Origin: Lachnoclostridium sp. An181
GTDB taxonomy: Bacteria; Bacillota; Clostridia; Lachnospirales; Lachnospiraceae
Direction of reading: 5' to 3'
Length of the DNA stretch: 64,000 bases
NCBI RefSeq assembly: GCF_002160325.1
Contig: NZ_NFKJ01000002.1
Coordinates: forward strand, 1 to 64,000
Shown one piece after another: positions 16,648 to 24,497 of this stretch. The notes beneath the pieces are model-generated. The model searched no databases. It was not told the origin of the DNA and was given only the letters and a program-made list of their open reading frames with translations. The translations under genes and the position numbers were made by a program. The stretch's first letter is position 1. Each line of letters begins with the position of its first letter.

Positions 16648-17265
16648 TTAATGGAAAAATCGGAACACACCGATCACTTTACCTAAAATTTCCACCTGTT
16701 CCACGATAATCGGATCCATAAAATCGTTTTCCGGCTGGAGACGGAATACGCCTTCTTCTCTATAAAAGGTTTTTACTGTAGCTCCATCACCGACCAATGC
16801 AACTACCATATCTCCATTTTCAGCTGTGTTTTGTTTTTCGACCAAAACATAATCCCCGTCGAAAATACCGGCATTCACCATACTTTCTCCTTTGACAGTC
16901 AAAAGAAATGCATCATTATTTGGCATGAACTCTACCGGAATAGGAAAATAATTCTCGATATTTTCCTGAGCAAGCAACGGTTCTCCTGCAGCAACACGTC
17001 CGATCATCGGAACATTTGCCATCTCTCTTCTCGTAAGGTTAAAAGAATCATCAATGATCTCAATGGCTCTCGGCTTTGTCGGGTCTCTGCGGATGTACCC
17101 GTTTTTCTCCAATGTTTCCAGATGTGAGTGCACAGAAGAAGTAGATTTCAAATTTACTGCTTCACAAATCTCGCGCACCGCAGGCGGATATCCCCTTGTC
17201 AGTATCTGTTCTTTAATATATTCTAGAATTTCCATCTGCTTTTTGCTGATTTTCCCTTGTGTCAT
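16648..17265 (-). CDS. lexA: LexA SOS repressor
   Basis: A 205-residue LexA. The winged HTH occupies residues 1-70 (SKKQMEILEYIKEQ, then LKSTSSVHSHLETLEKNGYI). The autocleavage site is Ala93-Gly94 in RVAAGEP. The peptidase dyad is Ser128 (KGESMVNAGI) and Lys165 (GATVKTF). It represses DNA-damage genes until RecA filaments trigger self-cleavage. It is divergent from a YneA-like gene, and four LexA-like boxes lie in the shared region, so it probably regulates both itself and that gene. The ATG follows a GGAGGTATATAGTT leader. Confidence 0.96.
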   Translation of the reverse strand: MTQGKISKKQMEILEYIKEQILTRGYPPAVREICEAVNLKSTSSVHSHLETLEKNGYIRRDPTKPRAIEIIDDSFNLTRREMANVPMIGRVAAGEPLLAQENIENYFPIPVEFMPNNDAFLLTVKGESMVNAGIFDGDYVLVEKQNTAENGDMVVALVGDGATVKTFYREEGVFRLQPENDFMDPIIVEQVEILGKVIGVFRFFH

Positions 17266-17373
17266 AACTATATACCTCCGATAGTTCTGCTTAGATTTTA
17301 TCTGTCAAAAGGCGGAAAACACCCTGATTTTTATTATTTATATGTTGTAGTTTACCATACGCATAAAAAAAAA

Positions 17374-17389
17374 GCAAACAAATGTTTAG
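17374..17389. promoter_or_regulatory. LexA-like box 1
   Basis: GCAAACAAATGTTTAG is a near-palindrome close to the Gram-positive SOS box CGAACATATGTTCG. It is the box nearest lexA. Confidence 0.5.
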
Positions 17390-17401
17390 AAAATATGTTC
17401 G
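17388..17401. promoter_or_regulatory. LexA-like box 2
   Basis: On the - strand it reads CGAACATATTTTCT, matching the SOS box CGAACATATGTTCG at 12 of 14 positions. It abuts box 1. Confidence 0.55.
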
Positions 17402-17410
17402 AAAAATCCA

Positions 17411-17439
17411 TTGACAAACATTTGTTCGCACTGTATACT
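17411..17439 (+). promoter_or_regulatory. Strong promoter of the YneA-like gene
   Basis: TTGACA (17411-17416), a 17-bp spacer and TATACT (17434-17439), nearly a consensus SigA promoter. A LexA box fills most of the spacer. Confidence 0.85.
17415..17428. promoter_or_regulatory. LexA box 3 inside the promoter spacer
   Basis: CAAACATTTGTTCG reads CGAACAAATGTTTG on the other strand, with half-site CGAAC intact. Binding here would directly block RNA polymerase at this promoter. Confidence 0.78.
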
Positions 17440-17453
17440 GAAAGCAGAAACAA

Positions 17454-17467
17454 GAACAAATGTTTGG
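17454..17467. promoter_or_regulatory. LexA box 4 downstream of the start site
   Basis: GAACAAATGTTTGG repeats the same core as box 3. It lies just past the predicted transcription start of the YneA-like gene. Confidence 0.7.
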
Positions 17468-17499
17468 ATTCAATTATAAAATATTAGGGGGACATATTT

Positions 17500-17838
17500 A
17501 TGAGAAAAAGCAGAAGAAATAAGCAGCGAAGACAAAAGATGATGCTTATCATTGTAACTGCATTTGTGATCGCCGGAACAGGTTTGGGCATTGGAAATCT
17601 TTTCGCGAGCGCACACGGCAGCTCACAGGAGTCACCTGTTCTATATAAATATTATACAAGTGTGAAGTTAGAAAAAGGAGATACGCTCTGGGACATCGCA
17701 AAAAAGTACGCGCATCCGGATCGAATATCCGTGAAAGACTATGTAAATGAGCTGCGAAAGATGAACAATCTTTCTTCTGATAAAATCTGTGCAGGAGACT
17801 ACATCACCATTTTCTATTATGACTCCGAATTCAAGTAA
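17500..17838 (+). CDS. YneA-like SOS cell-division inhibitor (TM + LysM)
   Basis: A 112-residue protein with a basic N-terminus (RKSRRNKQRRQK), one membrane segment (about residues 15-37) and an extracytoplasmic LysM module (about 50-105; VKLEKGDTLWDIAKKYAHP, ending CAGDYITIF). This architecture, its position divergent from lexA and the LexA boxes match Bacillus YneA, which stops septation during the SOS response until it is degraded. Sequence identity to YneA cannot be judged here, so the function is inferred from architecture, locus and regulation. In Bacillus yneA is followed by yneB and ynzC; here the DUF896 (ynzC-like) gene lies about 41 kb away, at 58668. Confidence 0.85.
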   Translation: MRKSRRNKQRRQKMMLIIVTAFVIAGTGLGIGNLFASAHGSSQESPVLYKYYTSVKLEKGDTLWDIAKKYAHPDRISVKDYVNELRKMNNLSSDKICAGDYITIFYYDSEFK

Positions 17839-17848
17839 AAGCACAGGA

Positions 17849-18034
17849 TTAGCTCTCTTTATGGATTTCCTTGAGTCCCGCATGTAAAACAGCCATAGGG
17901 CTCAAGGAAAGAACCAGAATCTCTTCTTCATTCACCTCTGTTTCAGCAGGCAATAAGAATGGCAGTGCAGACTGCGATTTCGTTGACGAGTCGTTAAAAA
18001 TCCAGTATGATAAGTGTGTTTGAAAAATTGAAAA
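17849..18034 (-). pseudogene. Orphan C-terminal coding remnant
   Basis: An uninterrupted 61-codon frame on the - strand has no usable start near its 5' end and finishes with a protein-like tail (PAETEVNEEEILVLSLSPMA, then VLHAGLKEIHKES). Codon choice looks like real coding. I do not recognise the family. It appears to be the end of a lost gene, cut off where the ABC-F promoter now lies. An inverted repeat (17866-17879 with 17898-17910) lies within it. Confidence 0.35.
17983..18011 (+). promoter_or_regulatory. Promoter of the ABC-F gene
   Basis: TTGACG (17983-17988), a 17-bp spacer and TATGAT (18006-18011). The leader to the ATG is about 32 nt. Confidence 0.75.
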
Positions 18035-18049
18035 TCAGAGGTATTTGGA

Positions 18050-19858
18050 ATGAATATTTTAAATATTGAACATATCAGTAAAGTATTTGGAGAAAAAACT
18101 ATTTTTGATGATGCATCCCTTGGTATCCAGGAATCAGAAAAAGTCGGAATCGTGGGAATTAACGGAATGGGCAAGACAACTCTTTTGAAAATGATTGCCG
18201 GAGAGGAAACCCCTGACAGTGGACAAATCGTAAAACAAAACGGACTTAAGATCGCTTATCTTCAGCAGAATCCAAATCTCAATACACAGATGTCCATTCT
18301 TGAATATGTATCAGAAAGAAATTCAGATGAAAACTGGAAAGTGCAAAGTATCCTGACACAACTTGGGATCACAGATTGGACGCCTTCCTTATCCACTTTA
18401 TCCGGAGGTCAGAAACGGAAAGTGGAGTTGGCAAAAGTCCTTTCCGGTGATTTTGATGTTCTTTTGCTGGACGAACCTACAAACCATCTGGATGATGCCA
18501 TGATATCCTGGCTCGAAGAATATCTGAAAGGATTTAAGGGGACTGTGATTATGGTGACACATGACCGATATTTCCTTGATCAGACTACAGATAAGATCAT
18601 TGAAATCAGTCATGGTAAAATATATGCTTATGAATCCAATTATTCTGGGTTTTTAGAATTAAAAGCCATGAGAGAAGAGATGGAGCTTGCCTCAGAACGA
18701 AAACGTCAGAGCATCCTCCGCATGGAACTGGAGTGGGCAAAACGGGGATGCCGTGCAAGGAGCACAAAACAAAGAGCAAGATTGGAGCGGCTGGAGGATT
18801 TAAAAAATGCCCAAGCGCCGATCAAGGAGGAAACGGTTGTCCTTGACTCTGTCGAAACACGCATGGGAAAGAAGACGATGGAACTGCATCATATCAGCAA
18901 GCGTTACGGCGATAAGATCCTTCTGGATGATTTCAGCTATACGGTATTGAAAAATCAAAGGATCGGAATCATCGGGCCAAACGGCTGCGGAAAATCCACA
19001 CTCTTAAAAATGATGGCAGGAATGATAGAACCGGATTTGGGAAGTATTGAAGTGGGAGAAACTGTAAAAATCGGTTATTTTGCTCAGGAAGAACAGGATA
19101 TGGATGACAGGCAGAGAGTGATCGATTACGTGAAAGATATCGGCGAGTATATCACAACAAGCGATGGAAAATTAAGTGCTTCTCAGCTTTTAGAGCGTTT
19201 TCTTTTCACACCGGACATGCAGTATGCCCCAATCGGTAAACTCTCCGGAGGAGAAAAACGAAGACTCTATCTCCTTGGAGTGCTGGCACAAAATATCAAT
19301 CTTTTACTCATTGACGAGGCTGGAAACCATTTGGATATTCCAACACTCACCATTCTGGAAGATTATCTGAACAATTTCCAGGGAATTGTCATTACGGTTT
19401 CCCACGACCGTTATTTTCTGGACAATGTAGTGGATAAGATCTTTGAATTTGACGGTCAGGGACACTTGATTCCTTATGAAGGCGGCTACACAGATTATGC
19501 AAATGCGAAAAAGAAAAGAGGAGAGGAAACATCTTCTGTTTTTCAAAAAACAGAAGAAAAAGAAAAGAAACATACAGATTACAAAGAATGGAAACATCAA
19601 AGCAGAACTGCCAAATTAAAATTTACTTATAAAGAACAAAAAGAATATGAGACGATCGATGATGATATTGCATCTTTGGAACAAATGCTGGAACAGATTG
19701 ATAACGACATGCAAAAATTTGCCACCAATTCCGTAAAACTCTCCGAGCTGATGAAGGCGAAAGAAGAAACGGAAAGTGCTCTGGAGGAGAAGATGGAGCG
19801 ATGGGTATATTTAAATGATCTGGCAGAGAAAATAGAAACGGAAAAGAAAACCTCTTAG
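18050..19858 (+). CDS. ABC-F family ATPase (Uup-like)
   Basis: A 602-residue soluble protein with two ABC domains and no membrane part. Domain 1 has Walker A GINGMGKTT (residues 36-44), signature LSGGQKRKVELAK and Walker B LLLDEPTNHLD. A linker follows (about 200-270, rich in Arg/Lys/Glu), then domain 2 with GPNGCGKST and LSGGEKRRLYL. Domain 2 Walker B reads LLIDEAGNHLD, where Pro-Thr is usual. The C-terminal ~90 residues are a predicted coiled coil (LEQMLEQIDNDMQK), as in Uup. ABC-F proteins act on ribosomes in translation or antibiotic protection; this one is most likely a housekeeping Uup-type. It has its own promoter and terminator. Confidence 0.88.
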   Translation: MNILNIEHISKVFGEKTIFDDASLGIQESEKVGIVGINGMGKTTLLKMIAGEETPDSGQIVKQNGLKIAYLQQNPNLNTQMSILEYVSERNSDENWKVQSILTQLGITDWTPSLSTLSGGQKRKVELAKVLSGDFDVLLLDEPTNHLDDAMISWLEEYLKGFKGTVIMVTHDRYFLDQTTDKIIEISHGKIYAYESNYSGFLELKAMREEMELASERKRQSILRMELEWAKRGCRARSTKQRARLERLEDLKNAQAPIKEETVVLDSVETRMGKKTMELHHISKRYGDKILLDDFSYTVLKNQRIGIIGPNGCGKSTLLKMMAGMIEPDLGSIEVGETVKIGYFAQEEQDMDDRQRVIDYVKDIGEYITTSDGKLSASQLLERFLFTPDMQYAPIGKLSGGEKRRLYLLGVLAQNINLLLIDEAGNHLDIPTLTILEDYLNNFQGIVITVSHDRYFLDNVVDKIFEFDGQGHLIPYEGGYTDYANAKKKRGEETSSVFQKTEEKEKKHTDYKEWKHQSRTAKLKFTYKEQKEYETIDDDIASLEQMLEQIDNDMQKFATNSVKLSELMKAKEETESALEEKMERWVYLNDLAEKIETEKKTS

Positions 19859-19863
19859 AAATT

Positions 19864-19889
19864 CGGGCATCCATGTGACTGGATGCCCG
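19864..19889. terminator. Bidirectional terminator after the ABC-F gene
   Basis: A perfect 10-bp stem CGGGCATCCA / TGGATGCCCG with a 6-nt loop, between two convergent genes. Confidence 0.85.
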
Positions 19890-19895
19890 ATCAAT

Positions 19896-20429
19896 TTAAG
19901 CATGTTCTCTGCGAATCCAAATAGCATCTCTGCAGACATTGAATACCAGGAAGGAAATCGTGATCAAAGCGGCATACAGGACCCCAAACAGAATCTGAGG
20001 AATGGCCTTGATAACCAAATACTTCGGCAGCTTTATGGTTACATAACAGCTTAAATATAATATCACTGCAATTCCAAAATAAAGACCGACATATCTAACT
20101 AAAAGCAAAGACTTTACCTGATAGTACTCTTTTATGGTCATAGGAAGTGTCCGATATTTCAAGATAAGAGGAATCCTTCTTTTTTCACATTCATTGACTG
20201 TAAAAAGAGTACTGCACACCAGACAAACCTCTACTATAATTCCAATGTATATCCACGCATTGAAAAATGGAATCGGTGAAATATGGCTTACCGTGGTTGT
20301 CTGCAGTTTGGCTCGTATATCCAATGTACCAACCTGTACTGTAAGATAATATGCTGCCAATGATAAAATACACGAAAAAGTATGGTTTGGCGGATTACAA
20401 TTTTTCTTTTCCAGATAATAATACTTCAT
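19896..20429 (-). CDS. Membrane protein of the GntR-regulated ABC operon
   Basis: A 177-residue hydrophobic protein with about four membrane segments (from SCILSLAAYYLTVQV to ILFGVLYAALITISFLVF). I recognise no named family. It is the last gene of the operon, 15 nt after an ATPase gene, so it is probably the permease half of that ABC transporter. Conserved-looking charged loops are ECEKRRIPLILKYR and KYRTLPMTIKEYYQVK, the latter reminiscent of ABC-2-type coupling helices. It is short for a typical ABC-2 permease. Confidence 0.65.
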   Translation of the reverse strand: MKYYYLEKKNCNPPNHTFSCILSLAAYYLTVQVGTLDIRAKLQTTTVSHISPIPFFNAWIYIGIIVEVCLVCSTLFTVNECEKRRIPLILKYRTLPMTIKEYYQVKSLLLVRYVGLYFGIAVILYLSCYVTIKLPKYLVIKAIPQILFGVLYAALITISFLVFNVCRDAIWIRREHA

Positions 20430-20444
20430 TTCCCATCCCTCCTT

Positions 20445-21161
20445 CTAAATATCGCGAGAGAGCAAATCTTTGATATGGAACTTATGGAACGGTTCTCCCT
20501 TCAAAAGAGCATCCTGCAATGTCTCAATATCATTGTGAATCGTGAGCATTCCGTTTTTCATGATCATGATGTAATCTGCAAGCGTATCCAAGGATTCAGT
20601 GATGTGAGAGGATAGCAAAATTCCTGTATCATCATTTAACACATCCTGCAAAATTGCAAAAAATTCTTTCCGGAAAACAGGGTCAAATCCTTCTAACGGC
20701 TCATCCATGATCAGAAATTTGGGCTTATGCGCCAAAGAAAAGCAAGTCTGCATTTTCATATATTCCCCTTTAGAAAGCTGATACAATGGTTTTGAAGGAG
20801 AAAAATCCATCCGATCCATGAAATAGTAGTACCGCTCCGTGGACCAATTCTTGAAATACCTGCCAAGCCGTTCACCATTTTCAAAAGCGGAGTATTCCAT
20901 AAAATAGGTGATTTCATCTGAGACCACACCGATTTCATTTTGATAATCTCCTTTGTCATATTTTAATGACATTCCATCCACATTTGCATCTCCCCCAAAA
21001 TTCATATCCAGACCTGAAAGGCAGCGCAAAAGCGTGCTTTTCCCGGCTCCGTTAAGTCCGATCAAGGCAGTCAGGTAACCGCTTTCAATGGTAAATGAAG
21101 TTGGCTGCAGTGTAAATTCTTTATAAGTCTTTGTGATTTTGTCACATCTTAGTTTCGACAT
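20445..21161 (-). CDS. ABC transporter ATP-binding protein (second of the operon)
   Basis: A 238-residue ATPase. Walker A is GLNGAGKSTLL, the signature is degenerate (YQLSKGEYMKMQTC), Walker B is FLIMDEPLEGFDP and the switch His is in LLSSHI. A Lys-Gly-Glu signature instead of SGGQ is common in YtrB/YtrE-like exporters. The ATG giving MSKL is preferred; an ATG 6 nt upstream lies very close to the AAAGGAAGGG site. It overlaps the gntR end. It is paired with the following membrane protein. Confidence 0.87.
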   Translation of the reverse strand: MSKLRCDKITKTYKEFTLQPTSFTIESGYLTALIGLNGAGKSTLLRCLSGLDMNFGGDANVDGMSLKYDKGDYQNEIGVVSDEITYFMEYSAFENGERLGRYFKNWSTERYYYFMDRMDFSPSKPLYQLSKGEYMKMQTCFSLAHKPKFLIMDEPLEGFDPVFRKEFFAILQDVLNDDTGILLSSHITESLDTLADYIMIMKNGMLTIHNDIETLQDALLKGEPFHKFHIKDLLSRDI

Positions 21162-21546
21162 CCTCATCCCTTCCTTTCCATAAAATTTCCAAGATCTCCT
21201 GCATTTCCTGAAGCGTAAGATTCAATTTTTTTCCTTCTTTCACACAGTGCAGGAGAGAGCGCTCTAAAACAAGCAGTTTTTCTTCTTCCAGTATCCGTTT
21301 GTCAAATTCACAGACAAAGAATCCTTTTCCCTGTTTCGAATAGATCAGTTTTTCTTTTTCCAGCTCCTCGTATGCCCGTTTTGTTGTGATCACACTGATG
21401 CCAAGCTCCTTTGCAAGACTCCGGATAGAAGGCAGCATATCTCCCGGCAGCAGCTCTTTTTTCAGCAAAGTTTCCTTTAACGAACGGACAATCTGCTCAT
21501 AGATTGGCATAGAAGAATCCGGATTCAACACAATATTTACACTCAT
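21142..21546 (-). CDS. GntR-family regulator (YtrA subfamily)
   Basis: A 134-residue repressor. The winged HTH covers residues 8-75 (MPIYEQIVRSLKETLLKKEL, LPSIRSLAKELGISVITTKR, YSKQGKGFFV). Only a short helical dimerisation tail follows, which defines the YtrA subfamily. Members usually repress the ABC operon they belong to and respond to cell-wall-active antibiotics. It overlaps both neighbours and is co-transcribed with them. A palindrome overlapping the operon's -10 box is its likely operator. Confidence 0.9.
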   Translation of the reverse strand: MSVNIVLNPDSSMPIYEQIVRSLKETLLKKELLPGDMLPSIRSLAKELGISVITTKRAYEELEKEKLIYSKQGKGFFVCEFDKRILEEEKLLVLERSLLHCVKEGKKLNLTLQEMQEILEILWKGRDEDVETKM

Positions 21547-22340
21547 TGTTCTTCCTCCTCACTAGGAAGATAAATTTTCTCGTAGGAGAGCATGCTGGAA
21601 AGTACAGAGGAAATACAGTATTTGGCAATAAGTATATTGGCGAGAAAAATCACACCCCAAATGACTGCAAGCAAAGGAGTCCAGGAAATATTCTCCAAAT
21701 ACATCCATCCAAAAAACAAGACTTCCAAAGTTAACAAAAGGAACCAATAAATACTTGAAATTGTCTGTCCTGACTTTTCATCCTCAATATCTCTAGGAGT
21801 AGACTTTCTGCGATTTCCCGGATCCGCTTTTAAATTGACATCTATAAAGTAGAAGAGGGCCACCATAACAAATATCAGCGCAGTCCACGTATCCGTGGCA
21901 AATGGATATGAAATTCCAATCGCTGCAAGAAAAACAAAGAAAATCACGAGACAAAGCAAAGTCTTTGTCCACAAATACCTTTTCAAATACCGGTATTTAA
22001 ATTTTCTGTCCACAGGGCAAATATAGAGCACACGAAGAATTCGGATCGGCATTTTCCGAAACACATCCGGCATAACGATACCGAAATTAATACTGAGCGT
22101 AAGCAACAGGATTTTGATGATAACAGGATTTTGATTTTGCAATTGATCCCACACATAACCAGGTCCTTTTGTCAATGCGATTTTCATAGTAATATGAGGT
22201 ATCATATCCTGCGGAATCGCCGCCGAAACCACATTGTAAGAAACAAACGAAAAAAATGTCCATATTAGCAAGGTAAACAAAAGCGTTTTCCAGCTCTTTC
22301 TAAAATCTCTTGCTATTTGTTTCCATATCACTTTCGTCAT
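21543..22340 (-). CDS. ABC permease-like membrane protein
   Basis: A 265-residue protein with about six membrane segments, grouped as one N-terminal helix (TLLFTLLIWTFFSFVSYNVV), a middle pair and a C-terminal cluster. The large early loop (residues 45-85) faces outside, as in ABC-2-type permeases, and KMPIRILRVLYICPVDRKFKYRYLKRYLW resembles their cytoplasmic coupling region. No named family is recognised. It overlaps the preceding ATPase and the following gntR by 4 nt each, so it pairs with the first ATPase. Confidence 0.75.
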   Translation of the reverse strand: MTKVIWKQIARDFRKSWKTLLFTLLIWTFFSFVSYNVVSAAIPQDMIPHITMKIALTKGPGYVWDQLQNQNPVIIKILLLTLSINFGIVMPDVFRKMPIRILRVLYICPVDRKFKYRYLKRYLWTKTLLCLVIFFVFLAAIGISYPFATDTWTALIFVMVALFYFIDVNLKADPGNRRKSTPRDIEDEKSGQTISSIYWFLLLTLEVLFFGWMYLENISWTPLLAVIWGVIFLANILIAKYCISSVLSSMLSYEKIYLPSEEEEQ

Positions 22341-23197
22341 TTGATCACACCACCTTTCTGTAAATAGTAAAGAAATTCTTCCAAAGATGGAATGTGCGAT
22401 GGAAGAGAAGAGCAGATACCTTTTGTCTTATCTACCATTGCCAGATTTTTATATTCTCCCAAATCCCTGTATATGACCATATCATCAGGCAGAGCCAAAA
22501 GTTCTTCTTTTGTTCCATGTACAATACTAAAACGCTCAAAAAGTGATTCCTTATCTTCACAGAAGAGCAATGCACCGTCCTCCATGACAAGGATATAATC
22601 ACCGATTTTATCCAGATCCGCAGTCAAATGCGTAGAAAATAAGACACTTCTTGTTCCGTCTTCCACAATATCCTGCATATAGGACATCAGTTCCTGGCGA
22701 AAAAGCGGATCCAATCCTGCCGACGGCTCATCCATCAAAAAAAGTTTTGCGCCGTGGGAGAGAGCAAAGGCAAGTTGAAATCTGGTCTTTTGTCCTTTGG
22801 AAAGTTTTTTGATTTTTCTCCTTGGCTGAATTTGAAAGCGTTCACAAAATTTCAAAAACAATTCATGGTCATACTTTGTATAAAATATTCCAAATGTACG
22901 CCCATTGTCCTCTACGGACAGATTTTCTTCGAAAATACATTCATCAAGCACAACACCGATTGCATTTTTAGCTAAATTTTCTTCTTCATCCATGGAATGT
23001 CCGTCCACAAAAATCGTTCCCGAATCTTTTTCGTAAAGATTTAGTATGGTCTTGATGAGAGAAGACTTTCCGGTTCCGTTTCTTCCGATCAGCCCGGTAA
23101 TGTATCCTGGTTCTATGTTAAAACTGATATCCTTTAAAGAAAATTGTCCCAGCTGCTTGTGCAGATGCCGAACTTCTAATAGATGATCGTTTTCCAT
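22337..23197 (-). CDS. ABC transporter ATP-binding protein (first of the operon)
   Basis: A 286-residue ATPase: Walker A GLIGRNGTGKSSLIKT, signature KLSKGQKTRFQLAFALS, Walker B KLFLMDEPSAGLDP and switch His in LLFSTHLTADLD (read from the protein as VLFSTHLTADLD). About 75 C-terminal residues extend beyond the core and include SIVHGTKEELLALPDD. The closest type is the YtrB / multidrug (CcmA-like) group. I start at MENDHLLEVRHL, preceded by AGAAGGGAAAAGTT; a GTG 24 nt upstream is also in frame. It is the first gene behind the promoter and palindrome. Confidence 0.87.
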   Translation of the reverse strand: MENDHLLEVRHLHKQLGQFSLKDISFNIEPGYITGLIGRNGTGKSSLIKTILNLYEKDSGTIFVDGHSMDEEENLAKNAIGVVLDECIFEENLSVEDNGRTFGIFYTKYDHELFLKFCERFQIQPRRKIKKLSKGQKTRFQLAFALSHGAKLFLMDEPSAGLDPLFRQELMSYMQDIVEDGTRSVLFSTHLTADLDKIGDYILVMEDGALLFCEDKESLFERFSIVHGTKEELLALPDDMVIYRDLGEYKNLAMVDKTKGICSSLPSHIPSLEEFLYYLQKGGVIK

Positions 23198-23235
23198 AAC
23201 TTTTCCCTTCTTTCTCAACACTTCTTACTGTTCAT

Positions 23236-23263
23236 ATGCTGTATATGTTTATATATACAGTAT
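23236..23263. promoter_or_regulatory. Palindromic operator of the GntR-regulated operon
   Basis: CTGTATAT (23239-23246) and ATATACAG (23253-23260) form a perfect inverted repeat around 6 nt. The arms extend to 11 bp with one mismatch. It overlaps the -10 box, so a bound repressor would block transcription. Confidence 0.6.
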
Positions 23264-23287
23264 ATTTCCGCGGTAATTAATTGTCAA
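23259..23287 (-). promoter_or_regulatory. Promoter of the GntR/ABC operon
   Basis: On the - strand TTGACA, a 17-bp spacer and TATACT, close to consensus. It lies about 60 nt before the first ATPase start. Confidence 0.82.
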
Positions 23288-23288
23288 T

Positions 23289-23338
23289 AAAAAATGGCGT
23301 TTCATTTTCGATATTTTGAAAATAAAACGCCATTTTTT
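23289..23338. terminator. Bidirectional terminator
   Basis: A 21-bp stem with one mismatch (23289-23309 and 23318-23338) and an 8-nt loop. The A-run before and T-run after it allow function in both directions. It ends transcription of the TIM-barrel gene, and its edge touches the -35 region of the ABC operon. Confidence 0.87.
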
Positions 23339-23361
23339 ATTCTATCTTACTTATAAGGTTT

Positions 23362-24285
23362 TTAGCGATTGACAGATAAGGCCATTCTATGATACGTATG
23401 TCTGATTCCACGTATTGCAACGCTGTATGCCATAATATTCTCCGGAAGAGCCATACCGATATATCCGGAATCACCAATATGGTGGATATCTGTTCCCGTC
23501 ATTTTACACTCCAGTGCAATACGCTTGATAGTCTCCACGTCTGCGCCTTCCTGGGAAGTACCAATAGAAGTGATTGTCAGTTTTCCAAGACTGTGAGCAT
23601 AGGAGACAAGTTCATGAATGTATGCGGTTGTAATTCCCGGAACAGTCCCAGGTGCCGGCAAAAGAATGATATCCGCGCCTGCCTCGGCAAAAAGACGAAT
23701 GTCTTCCTTTGTGATAATATTTTCGCCGCCTTCTCCGATCACACCGGAGGCATGCATTTTCCCGGCTGCAAGTGTAATCTTATCGCCAACTCTTTTTGAA
23801 ATCTCCTGAAGGGAATGTACAATTGCGTCATTGCTGACTCCATTTCCCGGATTTCCTGTCAGCACGATCATATCCACACCCATTTCCTGTGCGAGAGCAG
23901 CGTTGTCCGCAGTGGCGCGTCTGCCTTCACTCATAGACCATAAGTCCTGCGCATTTTCGGATACGATGGAGTCGTCCACAGGCTCCAGATTTATGCCGAC
24001 CAAACATCCGGTAAGACGTTTTACTTCACGGACGGTTTCTTTTTTTTCAACAGAAGGGAGTCCCTGGATAAGAGGGTTTTGTACGTCAAACATATTTAAG
24101 AGCACTAGGTCCGCACCCATGGACGCGGCAAATTCTGCATTGGTAACATCGGTCAGTAATGGGTGAGTAATGCCGATTGTTTCGCAGGCCATAACACGGC
24201 CTTCACTGCCTGCAATCGCGCTGATGAATTCTTCTTTATTTAAATTCGTCATTTCCGATGCTGTCATATTTAATATACGTTTCAT
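23362..24285 (-). CDS. TIM-barrel-like protein of unknown function (DUF7916-type)
   Basis: A 307-residue protein with alternating beta/alpha pattern and glycine-rich strand ends: ADLVLLNMFD, LVGINLEPVDD, VDMIVLTGNPGNGVS, ITLAAGKMHASGV, ADIILLPAPGTVPG and LTITSIGTSQEGAD. This looks like a phosphate-binding TIM barrel. Homologues are often mis-labelled haloacid dehalogenase-like, but I see no HAD motifs. Some sit beside PTS transporter genes; none is here. The ATG 8 nt after GGAGG is used. It has its own promoter and is followed by a terminator. No reaction is assigned. Confidence 0.72.
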   Translation of the reverse strand: MKRILNMTASEMTNLNKEEFISAIAGSEGRVMACETIGITHPLLTDVTNAEFAASMGADLVLLNMFDVQNPLIQGLPSVEKKETVREVKRLTGCLVGINLEPVDDSIVSENAQDLWSMSEGRRATADNAALAQEMGVDMIVLTGNPGNGVSNDAIVHSLQEISKRVGDKITLAAGKMHASGVIGEGGENIITKEDIRLFAEAGADIILLPAPGTVPGITTAYIHELVSYAHSLGKLTITSIGTSQEGADVETIKRIALECKMTGTDIHHIGDSGYIGMALPENIMAYSVAIRGIRHTYHRMALSVNR

Positions 24286-24329
24286 AATGAGTACCTCCAA
24301 AATTTAGAAATTCAAACGACATCAGATTC

Positions 24330-24358
24330 ATTATATTGAGAAATAAAAGGTTTCGCAA
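24330..24358 (-). promoter_or_regulatory. Promoter of the TIM-barrel gene
   Basis: On the - strand TTGCGA, a 17-bp spacer and TATAAT, about 45 nt before the start codon. Confidence 0.75.
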
Positions 24359-24395
24359 GCAATTTAGAGCTAAATATAAAGTCAAAATTTTCCAA

Positions 24396-24424
24396 TTGAC
24401 AAACGTAAGGTGGTATTATATGAT
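24396..24424 (+). promoter_or_regulatory. Promoter of the tyrosine recombinase gene
   Basis: TTGACA (24396-24401), a 17-bp spacer and TATGAT (24419-24424). The leader of about 67 nt shows no other feature. Confidence 0.78.
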
Positions 24425-24497
24425 ATTCTTAACTATTCGGGAAACACAGGTTTTTGGAATAATTAAACACAAATCTCACAGACACGGGAGGTTCTTT

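Noticed and set aside
17866-17910. Inverted repeat as terminator of the YneA-like gene
   Set aside because: The 18-nt loop and lack of a T-run on either strand make a terminator unlikely. It lies inside an apparent coding remnant.
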